17,290 nt of DNA from positions 1 through 17,290 of the forward strand of contig NZ_LATL02000136.1 of assembly GCF_000972705.2 (NCBI RefSeq), read 5' to 3'. This document shows positions 6,766 to 13,686 of the stretch, piece by piece. Below the pieces are notes generated by a model. It did not search any database. It was not told the origin of the DNA and saw only the letters and a list, made by a program, of their open reading frames with translations. Origin of the DNA: Limnoraphis robusta CS-951. GTDB taxonomy: Bacteria; Cyanobacteriota; Cyanobacteriia; Cyanobacteriales; Microcoleaceae. Every line of letters starts with the position of its first letter. Position 1 is the stretch's first letter. A program made the translations under genes and the position numbers.

Positions 6766-7344
6766 ATGTCCAATCAATCTGACGCTTCACCACTACCCAC
6801 ATCCCTGCGTAGAGTCGCCTTTGCGCTTCGTCGAGCCGGTTGGATTAGCTTTTGGGTTCAGCTCGTCCTAGCGGTTGTTTCTGCTATTATTCTGCTGTTT
6901 GCTATTTTAGTCGCCAATCAAACTTCTTCTCCAAGTGGAAGTTCAGGAGTGGAAGGAGGCTTATTTTTTGCCTTAGGGGGTTTGGCTGTATTAGGATTTA
7001 GTGCTTATCGGGCTTTTTATCACACTCGCTTGAGCAAACAACTGCGTGGACCTGCTCCAGGCCGGCCGAGTCGGGGCGAGACCATTAAGCAAATACGGGT
7101 CAGCTTAATTGCGAATATGCTTGGGATGCTACTGACACTCATCGGATCTGAGGCGATTAACGGTATTCTTTTGGCGAAGGCGGTTTCTCAACCTCGGGGG
7201 ATTTTAGACGCTTCAGTGAACCTACGAGAGTTTATTCAACCGCTTGATATTTTTATCGTTCTTGCTAATACTCACACTATCGTTGCCCATTTTGTCGGGA
7301 TTGTCGGAGCAATCTGGTTAATTGAACAAATCTACAAAGAATGA
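6766..7344 (+). CDS. DUF3611 membrane protein (Tic21/PIC1-like)
   Basis: A 192-residue membrane protein with about four hydrophobic segments (roughly 27-50, 65-84, 111-137 and 165-188) and a conserved start, SLRRVAFALRRAGWISFWVQLVL. The pattern fits DUF3611, the family of the chloroplast inner-envelope protein Tic21/PIC1 and its cyanobacterial relatives. The plant protein has been proposed to be an iron permease and, separately, a protein-import component; the cyanobacterial role is inferred only from that. The ATG at 6766 (MSNQSDAS) is chosen because the frame upstream runs to a TTG at 6637 through sequence that does not resemble the family. No Shine-Dalgarno is evident. Confidence 0.82.
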   Translation: MSNQSDASPLPTSLRRVAFALRRAGWISFWVQLVLAVVSAIILLFAILVANQTSSPSGSSGVEGGLFFALGGLAVLGFSAYRAFYHTRLSKQLRGPAPGRPSRGETIKQIRVSLIANMLGMLLTLIGSEAINGILLAKAVSQPRGILDASVNLREFIQPLDIFIVLANTHTIVAHFVGIVGAIWLIEQIYKE

Positions 7345-7519
7345 TTTGTAGCTTGTACATTGGTTCACGGCTGGGGAGATTGACCCCCTTGACGATTTAA
7401 CAAAGCAAACCAGGCAAAGCTTAGGGATTCAGATGATTGTCCAACTCAAGTTCTTAATCCAACGCCATTCAGTCCCTAATTTTGTAACTTTCCTGACCTC
7501 CGGGACTGCCCATTTCTTC

Positions 7520-7525
7520 TATAAT
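7520..7525 (+). promoter_or_regulatory. Candidate -10 box for the RodZ-like gene
   Basis: TATAAT occurs 86 bases before the ATG of the HTH gene, in a 267-base gap that otherwise holds no gene. No good -35 hexamer stands at 16-18 bases upstream, so this would be a -10-driven or activator-dependent promoter, if real. Confidence 0.35.
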
Positions 7526-7611
7526 AGTGGTGTCCGCATCCGGAATCAGTAGCAGGCAATAGAAAATGTGACTCAGATGGTATTGTACTGAGTAACAACA
7601 AACAATTCAAT

Positions 7612-8826
7612 ATGGAACTAAACTCCGAAACGGGTATCGGCCTGATCGAGCCGAACGTTGTTGAAGTTTCACCGGAACACTTGCGCTCTCTGTTAACTTT
7701 AATTGAGACCGAACTGCACCACAGTCAAGTCTATCAGATTGCTTTAGCTAATCTGCAAAAAATTCTAGGAGATGCAGCCCCCAAAGGTGAGATTCTGCTC
7801 AACGCAGTCGGTCGGGAAGGGATTCAACTGGCTCTCAAACAACTATTAATTCGCCAGAGTCAAACTATAGTACAAACAGTTGCAAAAGACAACTACTCGA
7901 ACTCTGTTGCCCATTCATCCTCAAGCCCAACAGAACAAGCGGCTCTACAGTCTTGGGAGTCTGCTCCGTTGTTATCCCAGCAGTCAGACTTGTCTTCTTC
8001 GCTCCAAGAAGTTTCTGTGATCTCGTCGGGTGGGGAAGCTGTTTCTAATGGGGTTCATTCTTATTCTGTCGCATCAGAATTTGATCAAACCTCATCTGAG
8101 GAAACCCTAGACTCTCACTCAGCCAAGGATGAGGCTAGTGTTCAGAAGCAGAACAAGCGCAAAAAAAGATTAACAGAAGCAGAATTAGCAGCCCAAGCCG
8201 CAGAAAAACGAGAAGCTTGTCTGCGTCAGGTGGGTCAAGAGTTACGACAAGCGCGTGAAGCTCTTTCTGTGTCTCTCACACAGCTTCACCGTCAAACCCT
8301 CGTTCCTCTGTCTCATCTACGAGCTTTGGAAACGGGTCAAATTGAAGAGTTACCGGAAGATGTCTACTTGCGGGGGTTTATTTGTCGTTTAGGGAATGCT
8401 CTGGGACTCAATGGCACCGCGATGGCGGCTTCTATCCCTACTCCTGACCCTTTACAACATTTGATGCCTACATGGTCAAAAGCAGAACTTGATTCTAATT
8501 TTTATCTCAATTCTGTTCATCTCTATTTGGGTTATGCGGCTATTCTGGCGGGGTCTTTAGGCGGTATTGCTTGGCTGTCTCAACAGTCTATACCTGAAAC
8601 CACAATTCCTCCAGAAATGCAGAAACTTCTGCAAGAAAATGAGCCTCAGTCTCGTCATCGTCAACATCACTCTGAGTCTAAAGCTTCATCCAAGCCCGGT
8701 TTGGCGTCGGCTGAAATGGGGGTGGTTCTGGGTGCTGATATTGCTCCTCCCCAGGCGATGGATACAGACCTGATGCCCCAGGAAATGACCAGTATGGGGT
8801 TCGGTAGCTACCAACCAGAAGGATAA
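7612..8826 (+). CDS. RodZ-like HTH membrane protein
   Basis: A 404-residue protein with three visible parts. Residues 18-82 form a helical cyanobacterial domain (SPEHLRSLLTLIETELHHSQ and following). A Ser/Gln-rich linker and a charged helix (175-203) come next. Residues 204-275 form a RodZ-type helix-turn-helix (GQELRQAREALSVSLTQLHR, then ALETGQIEELPEDVYLRGFI). One transmembrane segment lies near 303-323, followed by a tail of about 80 residues. RodZ proteins couple the MreB cytoskeleton to cell-wall synthesis; the HTH binds MreB in the cytoplasm. The tail lacks the periplasmic beta domain (DUF4115) of classical RodZ, and the HTH is central, not N-terminal. A role in cell shape or as a membrane-bound regulator is therefore inference. 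A hairpin terminator follows directly. Confidence 0.8.
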   Translation: MELNSETGIGLIEPNVVEVSPEHLRSLLTLIETELHHSQVYQIALANLQKILGDAAPKGEILLNAVGREGIQLALKQLLIRQSQTIVQTVAKDNYSNSVAHSSSSPTEQAALQSWESAPLLSQQSDLSSSLQEVSVISSGGEAVSNGVHSYSVASEFDQTSSEETLDSHSAKDEASVQKQNKRKKRLTEAELAAQAAEKREACLRQVGQELRQAREALSVSLTQLHRQTLVPLSHLRALETGQIEELPEDVYLRGFICRLGNALGLNGTAMAASIPTPDPLQHLMPTWSKAELDSNFYLNSVHLYLGYAAILAGSLGGIAWLSQQSIPETTIPPEMQKLLQENEPQSRHRQHHSESKASSKPGLASAEMGVVLGADIAPPQAMDTDLMPQEMTSMGFGSYQPEG

Positions 8827-8860
8827 GGGGAGAATGGGGAAGTTTCTTCTCCCCTCTTTT
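8827..8860 (+). terminator. Rho-independent terminator of the RodZ-like gene
   Basis: GGGGAGAA (8827-8834) pairs with TTCTCCCC (8847-8854), followed by TCTTTT. It begins immediately after the stop codon. Confidence 0.75.
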
Positions 8861-8961
8861 GATTCAAAAAATGGTTGTAGTATAGAAAGGTCTAAGCTGG
8901 CGATCGCATTTTAGATCAAGAATATTATTCTAGTATTTTTAAGGGAAATTAGAACAGTAGT

Positions 8962-8978
8962 GCCAGCATCTTGCTGGC
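8962..8978. repeat. Dispersed palindrome GCCAGCA-TCT-TGCTGGC
   Basis: A perfect 7-bp stem with a three-base loop, preceded by CAGTAGT. Similar 'GTGCCAGCATCTTGCTGGC' units are scattered through cyanobacterial intergenic DNA. Confidence 0.55.
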
Positions 8979-9241
8979 TCGATACCTCTTGAGAGTTAAG
9001 GGTTTTTCAGAACTCATTTAAAAACTCTATAATCTTTTATATCCATACTCTTCCCAATTATCTATCCCCGTTTCATCTAGAATATATTAATTTCCCCCTT
9101 TTCTTGCATTGCTATAAATTCCCGCTCCGTATTTTTTTGTTGATGGAGTACATAGATTTGAGCGACTTTATATAGCAGAGAAAGAGTTGATTAGGACACT
9201 GTTTTTCTGTCAAATCCTTTTATGATAAAGGTTTCAATTCT

Positions 9242-9262
9242 GTCTCCTGTCTCCTGTCTCCT
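9242..9262. repeat. Heptanucleotide tandem repeat (GTCTCCT x3)
   Basis: Three exact copies of GTCTCCT occur in a row, just beyond the stop of the minus-strand remnant at 9277-9348. Confidence 0.7.
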
Positions 9263-9276
9263 GATTTCTGCTATAG

Positions 9277-9348
9277 TTACAAACAGTCGTTTAAGCATTC
9301 CCCATCGAGGACAACTTCTGCGATCGCAAGAGCTTCATCAACGGTCAT
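9277..9348 (-). pseudogene. N-terminal stub of an NB-ARC/WD40-type protein
   Basis: The minus strand reads ATG and 22 further codons (MTVDEALAIAEVVLDGECLN, then DCL) before TAA, with AAGG about 12 bases upstream of the ATG. 'MTV-EALAI....L...LND' is the start of a helical N-terminal domain that in cyanobacteria precedes NB-ARC, AAA-like or WD40 regions and continues with a QELVFRQSWEG-type segment. Here the frame stops right after LN-D and no continuation was seen, so this is most likely a gene start left after a deletion. The assignment is from recall of the motif. Confidence 0.45.
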
Positions 9349-9409
9349 GGGTTAAATTTCCTTAAAGTATCAGGTTAAGTTTTAAACAGATAACACTATA
9401 TTGTACCCC

Positions 9410-9940
9410 TTAAGGCTGACGTTGATTCAACCAATTTTCTAAATCTGTTACTTCTGAAAAATCCAGAAGGGCTTCCCCTAAATTCTCTAATTCTTCTACA
9501 GATAGGGTCTGAATTTGTTCTTGTATTTCAGGAGCGATCGCACCGACTCGTCGAGTTATTAAGCGAGTAACAAATGACAGCGCCTCCTGTTGGAGACCTT
9601 GTTGGAGACCTTGTTGGAGTCCTTGTTGGAGTCCTTCAAGGAGACCATCTTCCCGAATTTCTTGGTAAATGACAGACTCGCGCATTGTTTCGCTCCTAAA
9701 TAGTTGTCTGATTAAGTTTTTTTCAAACCTTAAACCTGCGAGAACTTGAGTACAAGCGAGGAGATCGGCTTGTTGTGATGGTTCTTCAATTGTAGCAATC
9801 CGATTCGCTATTTGCTCTAACAAAGTTCGGGGTGAGTTAGTTTGAGATAATGTCGCAAAGGGTAGCAAACCAGGGACAGAATATTTACAAGCGTTATCGT
9901 AAGCCAAGAAAGTTAAGTTGTGAAATGCGACTAAAAAAAT
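9410..9940 (-). pseudogene. 5'-truncated Rpn-family nuclease / DUF4351 protein
   Basis: The frame preserves the C-terminal two thirds of a cyanobacterial Rpn-type protein (recombination-promoting nuclease/putative transposase). It runs from KYSVPGLLPFATLSQ through FRSETMRESVIYQEIRE and a GLQQ repeat to a DUF4351-like C-terminus (ALSFVTRLITRRVGAIAPEI, ending ELENLGEALLDF). The N-terminal PD-(D/E)XK nuclease core is absent. The open frame continues upstream to a TTG at 10012, but those first ~25 residues (MRNWVASASFP...) are antisense to a vWA fragment and so do not belong to the family. The breakpoint lies somewhere in 9880-9950. Without the nuclease core and an ATG, this is probably a non-functional remnant. 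Confidence 0.75.
9589..9636 (-). repeat. 12-bp in-frame minisatellite encoding GLQQ
   Basis: Four tandem 12-mers occur (GTTGGAGACCTT twice, then GTTGGAGTCCTT twice, plus-strand reading). On the minus strand they encode repeated Gly/Leu/Gln/Gln units within the Rpn remnant. Such Q-rich expansions are frequent in this family. Confidence 0.8.
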
Positions 9941-10139
9941 TGATAGAGATGAGGAATTAGGCATCTCATTTATCCAAATTGGAAATGATGCTGAAGCTAC
10001 CCAATTTCTCAAAACTTTAGATGATGATCTTCAAAGTGCTGGAGCCTGTTTCGATATTGTACATACAATTACAATTGATGAGATAGAACAGGAAGGGATC
10101 TCTCTGAAGGAGGTTTTAATTAGAGCGATTACTGATTAA
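9924..10139 (+). pseudogene. 5'-truncated vWA-domain protein (C-terminal 71 codons)
   Basis: Read on the plus strand in one uninterrupted frame, this gives NATKKIDRDEELGISFIQIG and, after some 33 further residues, EIEQEGISLKEVLIRAITD and a TAA at 10137-10139. It aligns along its full length with the C-terminus of the intact vWA protein at 12675-13307 (RDEELGIELIQVGDDA to SLTDVLLRAIAN), with about half of the residues identical and a two-residue insertion. Upstream the frame meets TGA at 9921-9923 and the sequence becomes the antisense Rpn remnant. The MIDAS half of the domain is gone and there is no start codon or ribosome site. It is a divergent paralogue, not a recent copy of the neighbour. 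Confidence 0.8.
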
Positions 10140-10206
10140 CCTAAGTTAGAGTGTAGCAAATATTGAAGTATTTCAGATCAGAACTTATTTCAAAACCCTA
10201 CACCCC

Positions 10207-10226
10207 AGAAACCCGATTTCTTCTCC
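10207..10226. repeat. Isolated copy of the AAACCCGATTTCTT repeat
   Basis: AGAAACCCGATTTCTTCTCC matches a module in the array near the left end (compare 621-637). It is partly self-complementary (GAAA...TTTC) and lies just past the stop of the PAD-like gene, so it might help to end that transcript. Confidence 0.5.
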
Positions 10227-10234
10227 TTAAAAAT

Positions 10235-12490
10235 CTAGGGAGTTAAATTGGCGGGTAATGCTTCCCAGAAAGGTTGCTTTGAAGCTTCACGAGTTGTATT
10301 GATTCCGGTGTAAACATCACCTTTGAGTTCCTGATAGTAACTATCATCCAAGAAGTTAATATTCATTCCCGAAATCGCTAACCGTCTTTTGAAATATTCC
10401 TGAGTGTAATCTCGACCATCAATTAATGCACCGCGAGGGTTAGGGGCTAAGAGTTCACCATTAATAGAAACTGTATTAATCAAGTTCGGCCACCAAGCAT
10501 AACCGCTATAGCCAAACAACACTGGAACTTGAATAATTTGATCATCTTCTAGGTTGAATTCTCGTTTGATTTTCTTCAATAATGGGTCTATTTTTTCCCG
10601 TTGTAATTGCAGATTATGCTGAACAAGTAAGCGATTATTCAAAGCCGCTCGTACAGTTGTTTGGGTACTCAAACCCCGATTTATTGCCGCCCCTTCATAC
10701 CCTTTTTCTGCAAGTTCTTCAATGAGTTTAATTCCGGCTTCTGGACTGACAATTAATAGCAAAGGTTCACCCGTTTGACTGGGAATAAAGTTAATAATTT
10801 CACTCACATGACGAATCATTAACCAAGAGGTATCAATCTCCACTGGTGGGCCTTGTACTTTCTGGGCTTTCAGGAATTCTACCACATCAGGATGCAAGGT
10901 GTCTCCGTCGGCTTTCCCATAATAAATTCTACCCATCGGATATTTAGGAAGTGGGGGAGTTACTTCTAAATTACCATACCAATCTAATCCTTGATTGAGC
11001 GGATCAAGTGATCGCGGTTTACCCACTTCAAACCAACCGAAATTTCGATTCATCAATGATTTAGCGTAATCATCACTTTCACTCAAACGATTTCCATTCA
11101 ACGCCACTGGATAATTTTTGAGGGTATTTTCACGGGGAAACTGTACATAACCAATTTCTGTTGTATCTTGCATCCAAGCTGTTTCACCGGGAGTTATTTT
11201 TGAGGTTACACCAGTGGGTTCGACTATTTGTTGAACTTGTTTGATAAAATCTTGATTAACACCGCGATCGCTGAGATGAATTTCAGACACCAAAGCGGTA
11301 TTAGAAGACATGATCCAAGGGGCGACTCCCATTTGAATGGTATCAGAAGCAATTTCTTGATCTTCTCGACGAGCAACTGCTTTTAAACTGACTAAACCCG
11401 TCCAATTTTTATCTGCAAATTGTTTGGCTTCTACTCCTAATATAATTTCCTCGCTAATCGCTAGAGGTTGTTGACCTGTTAAATCTACTGGAACCCAACC
11501 GCCTGCTGTTTTCTGAAAGAGATTGATAAACGGTTGTGAACGAGTGTCCGTCGTCATAAATATTTGGGCATTTTTGTATTCTTGAGAAATTTTGAACTGA
11601 ACTTGGGCTAAATCTTCACTATCATATTTACTATTAACAATTTTATCTTTCCAATCGGGAATTCCATCGCGATCATCATCATCATTATTAAACAAAATCA
11701 ACGGGCCTGTTGACAATGACCACTGAGTTGGACGAACTTCATCGGCTTCTGTGATGATTCCATCTCGGTTGGTGTCGCTGTAGAGTTCAAAGCCTGGAAA
11801 CTGAGGAACATCAACTGAATATTCCGAGGCGTTTTGTGAGGTTTGTTGATCTTCGATTTCCGATTGAACCATTGCTCGTTCGTAGGTAGCGATCGCCAGA
11901 TAACCTTGATATTCTACAATTTTTTCAATGGCTTTCTGGGCGAGAAAGCTATCGGAGGGAATTTGTCTGATGGTATCAATGGCTTGTACCCAGAGACGTT
12001 GGGCTTTTTCCCAGTCGGCTACACCTGGGCTAGAAGTTCCGGCGGCTACGGCTTCTGTCGCCAGTTGCATCGCCTGTTCCCAAATTTGTATGGCTTGTTC
12101 TTCGCGTCGAATGCGGGTTTCAGTTTGACGTAAGGCACGGAGTCGGGTTTGATATTGTTGCAGTTGCAGTTCGTATTCCCAAGCTTCTAAACGGGATACA
12201 TCTGGAGAACCGGAAACTTTTTCTAAGTCGGCAAGGAGTTGATCTCGCAGTCGATATAAATCTTCTAAAGACTGGGGCGTAGAGGGTTCAGTGGGTGTCG
12301 AGATAGCCTCTGGGGATAAAAGTTGGGGTTCTTCGTCGTAGAGGCTAGATTCATCAATTCTGTATTCGATCTCAGGACTGTTGGGAGAGGATTGAGCCAA
12401 TACCAATTGAGGAATAGGAATCCAGATAATCCCGACTACGACTCCGAGTGTATTGATCAATGCTACAGCAACGTATCGCATCCAACCCAT
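10235..12490 (-). CDS. Secreted protein-arginine deiminase (PAD) homologue with altered catalytic residues
   Basis: A 751-residue exported protein. The signal peptide ends near residue 32 (VLA before QSSPNS). Residues 73-215 form a helical, coiled-coil-like region. Residues 236-285 match the middle domain of animal PADs, with Ca-binding Asp loops (DTNRDGIITEADE; NNDDDDRDGIPDW). Residues ~390-748 match the PAD catalytic domain: WMQDTTEIGY (PAD4 D350 region), GNLEVTPP, SWLMIRHVSEIINFIP and GDVYTGIN. PADs convert protein arginine to citrulline using Asp, His, Asp and Cys. Here Asp442 and His561 are kept, but the second Asp is Ser563 (HVSE for HVDE) and the nucleophilic Cys is Thr728 (YTG for HCG); both codons (AGT, ACC) were read directly. 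Deimination is therefore not expected. The ATG at 12490 has GAGGAAG about eight bases upstream. The vWA gene lies upstream on the same strand. Confidence 0.88.
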   Translation of the reverse strand: MGWMRYVAVALINTLGVVVGIIWIPIPQLVLAQSSPNSPEIEYRIDESSLYDEEPQLLSPEAISTPTEPSTPQSLEDLYRLRDQLLADLEKVSGSPDVSRLEAWEYELQLQQYQTRLRALRQTETRIRREEQAIQIWEQAMQLATEAVAAGTSSPGVADWEKAQRLWVQAIDTIRQIPSDSFLAQKAIEKIVEYQGYLAIATYERAMVQSEIEDQQTSQNASEYSVDVPQFPGFELYSDTNRDGIITEADEVRPTQWSLSTGPLILFNNDDDDRDGIPDWKDKIVNSKYDSEDLAQVQFKISQEYKNAQIFMTTDTRSQPFINLFQKTAGGWVPVDLTGQQPLAISEEIILGVEAKQFADKNWTGLVSLKAVARREDQEIASDTIQMGVAPWIMSSNTALVSEIHLSDRGVNQDFIKQVQQIVEPTGVTSKITPGETAWMQDTTEIGYVQFPRENTLKNYPVALNGNRLSESDDYAKSLMNRNFGWFEVGKPRSLDPLNQGLDWYGNLEVTPPLPKYPMGRIYYGKADGDTLHPDVVEFLKAQKVQGPPVEIDTSWLMIRHVSEIINFIPSQTGEPLLLIVSPEAGIKLIEELAEKGYEGAAINRGLSTQTTVRAALNNRLLVQHNLQLQREKIDPLLKKIKREFNLEDDQIIQVPVLFGYSGYAWWPNLINTVSINGELLAPNPRGALIDGRDYTQEYFKRRLAISGMNINFLDDSYYQELKGDVYTGINTTREASKQPFWEALPANLTP

Positions 12491-12534
12491 CTAATATGCT
12501 TCCTCAAACATCGAAATTGATTGTACCAGCTTTT

Positions 12535-12559
12535 ACAGTGAACAGTGAACAGTTATCAG
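12535..12559. repeat. Heptameric repeat (ACAGTGA / ACAGTTA type), copy 1
   Basis: ACAGTGA, ACAGTGA, ACAGTTA and TCAG run in tandem. This is a heptanucleotide tandem repeat typical of filamentous cyanobacteria, located between the vWA gene and the PAD-like gene. Confidence 0.65.
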
Positions 12560-12623
12560 CGCAAACTTGCGACGGGCGCGGAATAGTCGGTAGCAAAGTT
12601 TGTAAGAGAGTTACCAGTTTTTT

Positions 12624-12654
12624 CAGTTATCAGTTAACAGTGAACAGTTATCAG
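12624..12654. repeat. Heptameric repeat (CAGTTAT / CAGTTAA type), copy 2
   Basis: CAGTTAT, CAGTTAA, CAGTGAA, CAGTTAT and CAG run in tandem, 65 bases from copy 1 and of the same family. The two clusters fill much of the 184-base spacer between the vWA stop and the PAD-like start. Confidence 0.65.
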
Positions 12655-12674
12655 ATTTTGCATGAGTGCCTATT

Positions 12675-13307
12675 TTAATTGGCGATCGCTCGGAGTAAAA
12701 CATCAGTTAAACTCATTTCTTCCATATCTTCAAAGGTTACGGTATTACAAATATCATACTTGGCTCCTGCCATTTGCAATTCTCGATCTAGTACCTTAAA
12801 AAATTGAGTAACCGCCGCATCATCTCCGACTTGAATTAATTCTATCCCGAGTTCTTCATCTCGACTGAGTTGATTGGCTGCATTAATGGCAATTTGTTTA
12901 ACCGCTTCTGCTCCTTCTATTTCTCCGCCTGTTACAATAATAATCAGTTCACCATTGGGCTTAGAAATATCCATTGCCCGACGTGCAAAGTAGTTATCTG
13001 TCGCATCTTTAAGAACAGCCGCGAGATTGGCTTTTCCTATAGGTTCGTGATTCATAAAAATCTGAGCCATTCGTTCAGTCGTCACCTTTTCATATCGTTG
13101 AAATTGATCTGAAAATAAGTAAACGGTAATACCATCGGGATCAAAATGTTCACAGAGCGTCGCCAAGGCCAGAGTAGACTCTTGGATCATTTCCCAACGG
13201 CGTTTTTGTTCAAAGCGATCAAAAATCGACATACTCTGACTTTGATCAATGATTAAAGTATAGTCACGCTGTTGTAAAGTCGATCCCCCATCCAACAAAA
13301 CATCCAT
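12675..13307 (-). CDS. vWA-domain protein with atypical MIDAS
   Basis: A 210-residue stand-alone von Willebrand factor A domain, cytoplasmic by appearance (no signal peptide). The first strand DYTLIIDQSQSMS carries the DxSxS part of the metal site (D21, S23, S25). The other two conserved metal-site positions are altered: the loop usually containing Thr reads GKANLAAVL (Ala93), and the usual TDG reads TGG (Gly127, codon GGC). The C-terminal RDEELGIELIQVGDDA to LLRAIAN region is typical of this cyanobacterial family. The start at 13307 is well fixed by GGAGGTGA about five bases before the ATG. It lies 184 bases upstream of the PAD-like gene on the same strand and may form a transcription unit with it. 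Metal-dependent binding may be lost or weakened; partners are unknown. Confidence 0.88.
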   Translation of the reverse strand: MDVLLDGGSTLQQRDYTLIIDQSQSMSIFDRFEQKRRWEMIQESTLALATLCEHFDPDGITVYLFSDQFQRYEKVTTERMAQIFMNHEPIGKANLAAVLKDATDNYFARRAMDISKPNGELIIIVTGGEIEGAEAVKQIAINAANQLSRDEELGIELIQVGDDAAVTQFFKVLDRELQMAGAKYDICNTVTFEDMEEMSLTDVLLRAIAN

Positions 13308-13686
13308 GAGTTCACCTCCAAACGGTATAAGACTCGACTCTGAACGCGATCAGGAATTGAGACCTGAGCCTGATCGATTAGGCAATAATGAAGTGTATCA
13401 GTTATAATCTACTTAGGCTTTGATACTCTGGAAAATATAACCTCAGTCGGCTTGCCTCAGCTCTAAAGTGGATGTATGGCATTCAATACAAGAGTGTAAA
13501 GGTATACAAATAAAGTTACAAATATCCCTTGACTTTTTTACATTGTGTTACGTTTTTGGCACTCTTAGCAAGAATGAGAGATGTTTAAAGTCAATTAACA
13601 GACTCAGTAGCAGTGCAAGTCAAATTCAACTGGGGAAACAATTCTCAGGGTATCCAAGTCTGTCGTTGGTATAACTGCGATAGCGG
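13308..13686. other. Divergent intergenic region between the vWA gene and the two-domain secreted protein
   Basis: 379 bases without a supported gene. It holds the Shine-Dalgarno of the vWA gene (minus strand, within 13313-13320), an inverted repeat CGATCAGG (13347-13354) / CCTGATCG (13369-13376), an overlapping 16-bp near-palindrome (13368-13383), a plus-strand TATAAT (13403-13408), and a TTGACT (13529-13534) that could be a -35 box for the plus-strand gene but has no matching -10. Promoters for both flanking genes must lie here; the sequence does not decide where. Confidence 0.5.
13347..13376. promoter_or_regulatory. 8-bp inverted repeat upstream of the vWA gene
   Basis: CGATCAGG and CCTGATCG are perfectly complementary with a 14-base spacer. 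The repeat sits about 40 bases before the vWA start, where it could be a 5'-leader hairpin or an operator. Confidence 0.35.

Larger units (their letters stand above)
8861..9276. other. Gene-free region with small repeats
   Basis: No supported gene is seen in these ~415 bases. They contain a HIP1 octamer (GCGATCGC, near 8900), a perfect hairpin GCCAGCA/TGCTGGC (8962-8978) of a dispersed cyanobacterial repeat type, AT-rich sequence, and three tandem GTCTCCT heptamers (9242-9262). Confidence 0.6.

Noticed and set aside
7345..7611. Possible RNA gene in the gap before the RodZ-like gene
   Set aside because: No cloverleaf, conserved RNA motif or long hairpin was found. Only a TATAAT and a short GGGG/CCCC pairing are seen.
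9940..10012. The first ~25 residues of the long minus-strand Rpn frame as a real N-terminus
   Set aside because: The opposite strand encodes a continuous vWA C-terminus homologous to the gene at 12675-13307. The minus-strand residues are therefore antisense, and the frame begins with TTG.
13529..13557. TTGACT as the -35 of a strong promoter for the two-domain secreted protein
   Set aside because: No -10-like hexamer occurs at 16-18 bases, so the match is not good enough to annotate as a promoter.
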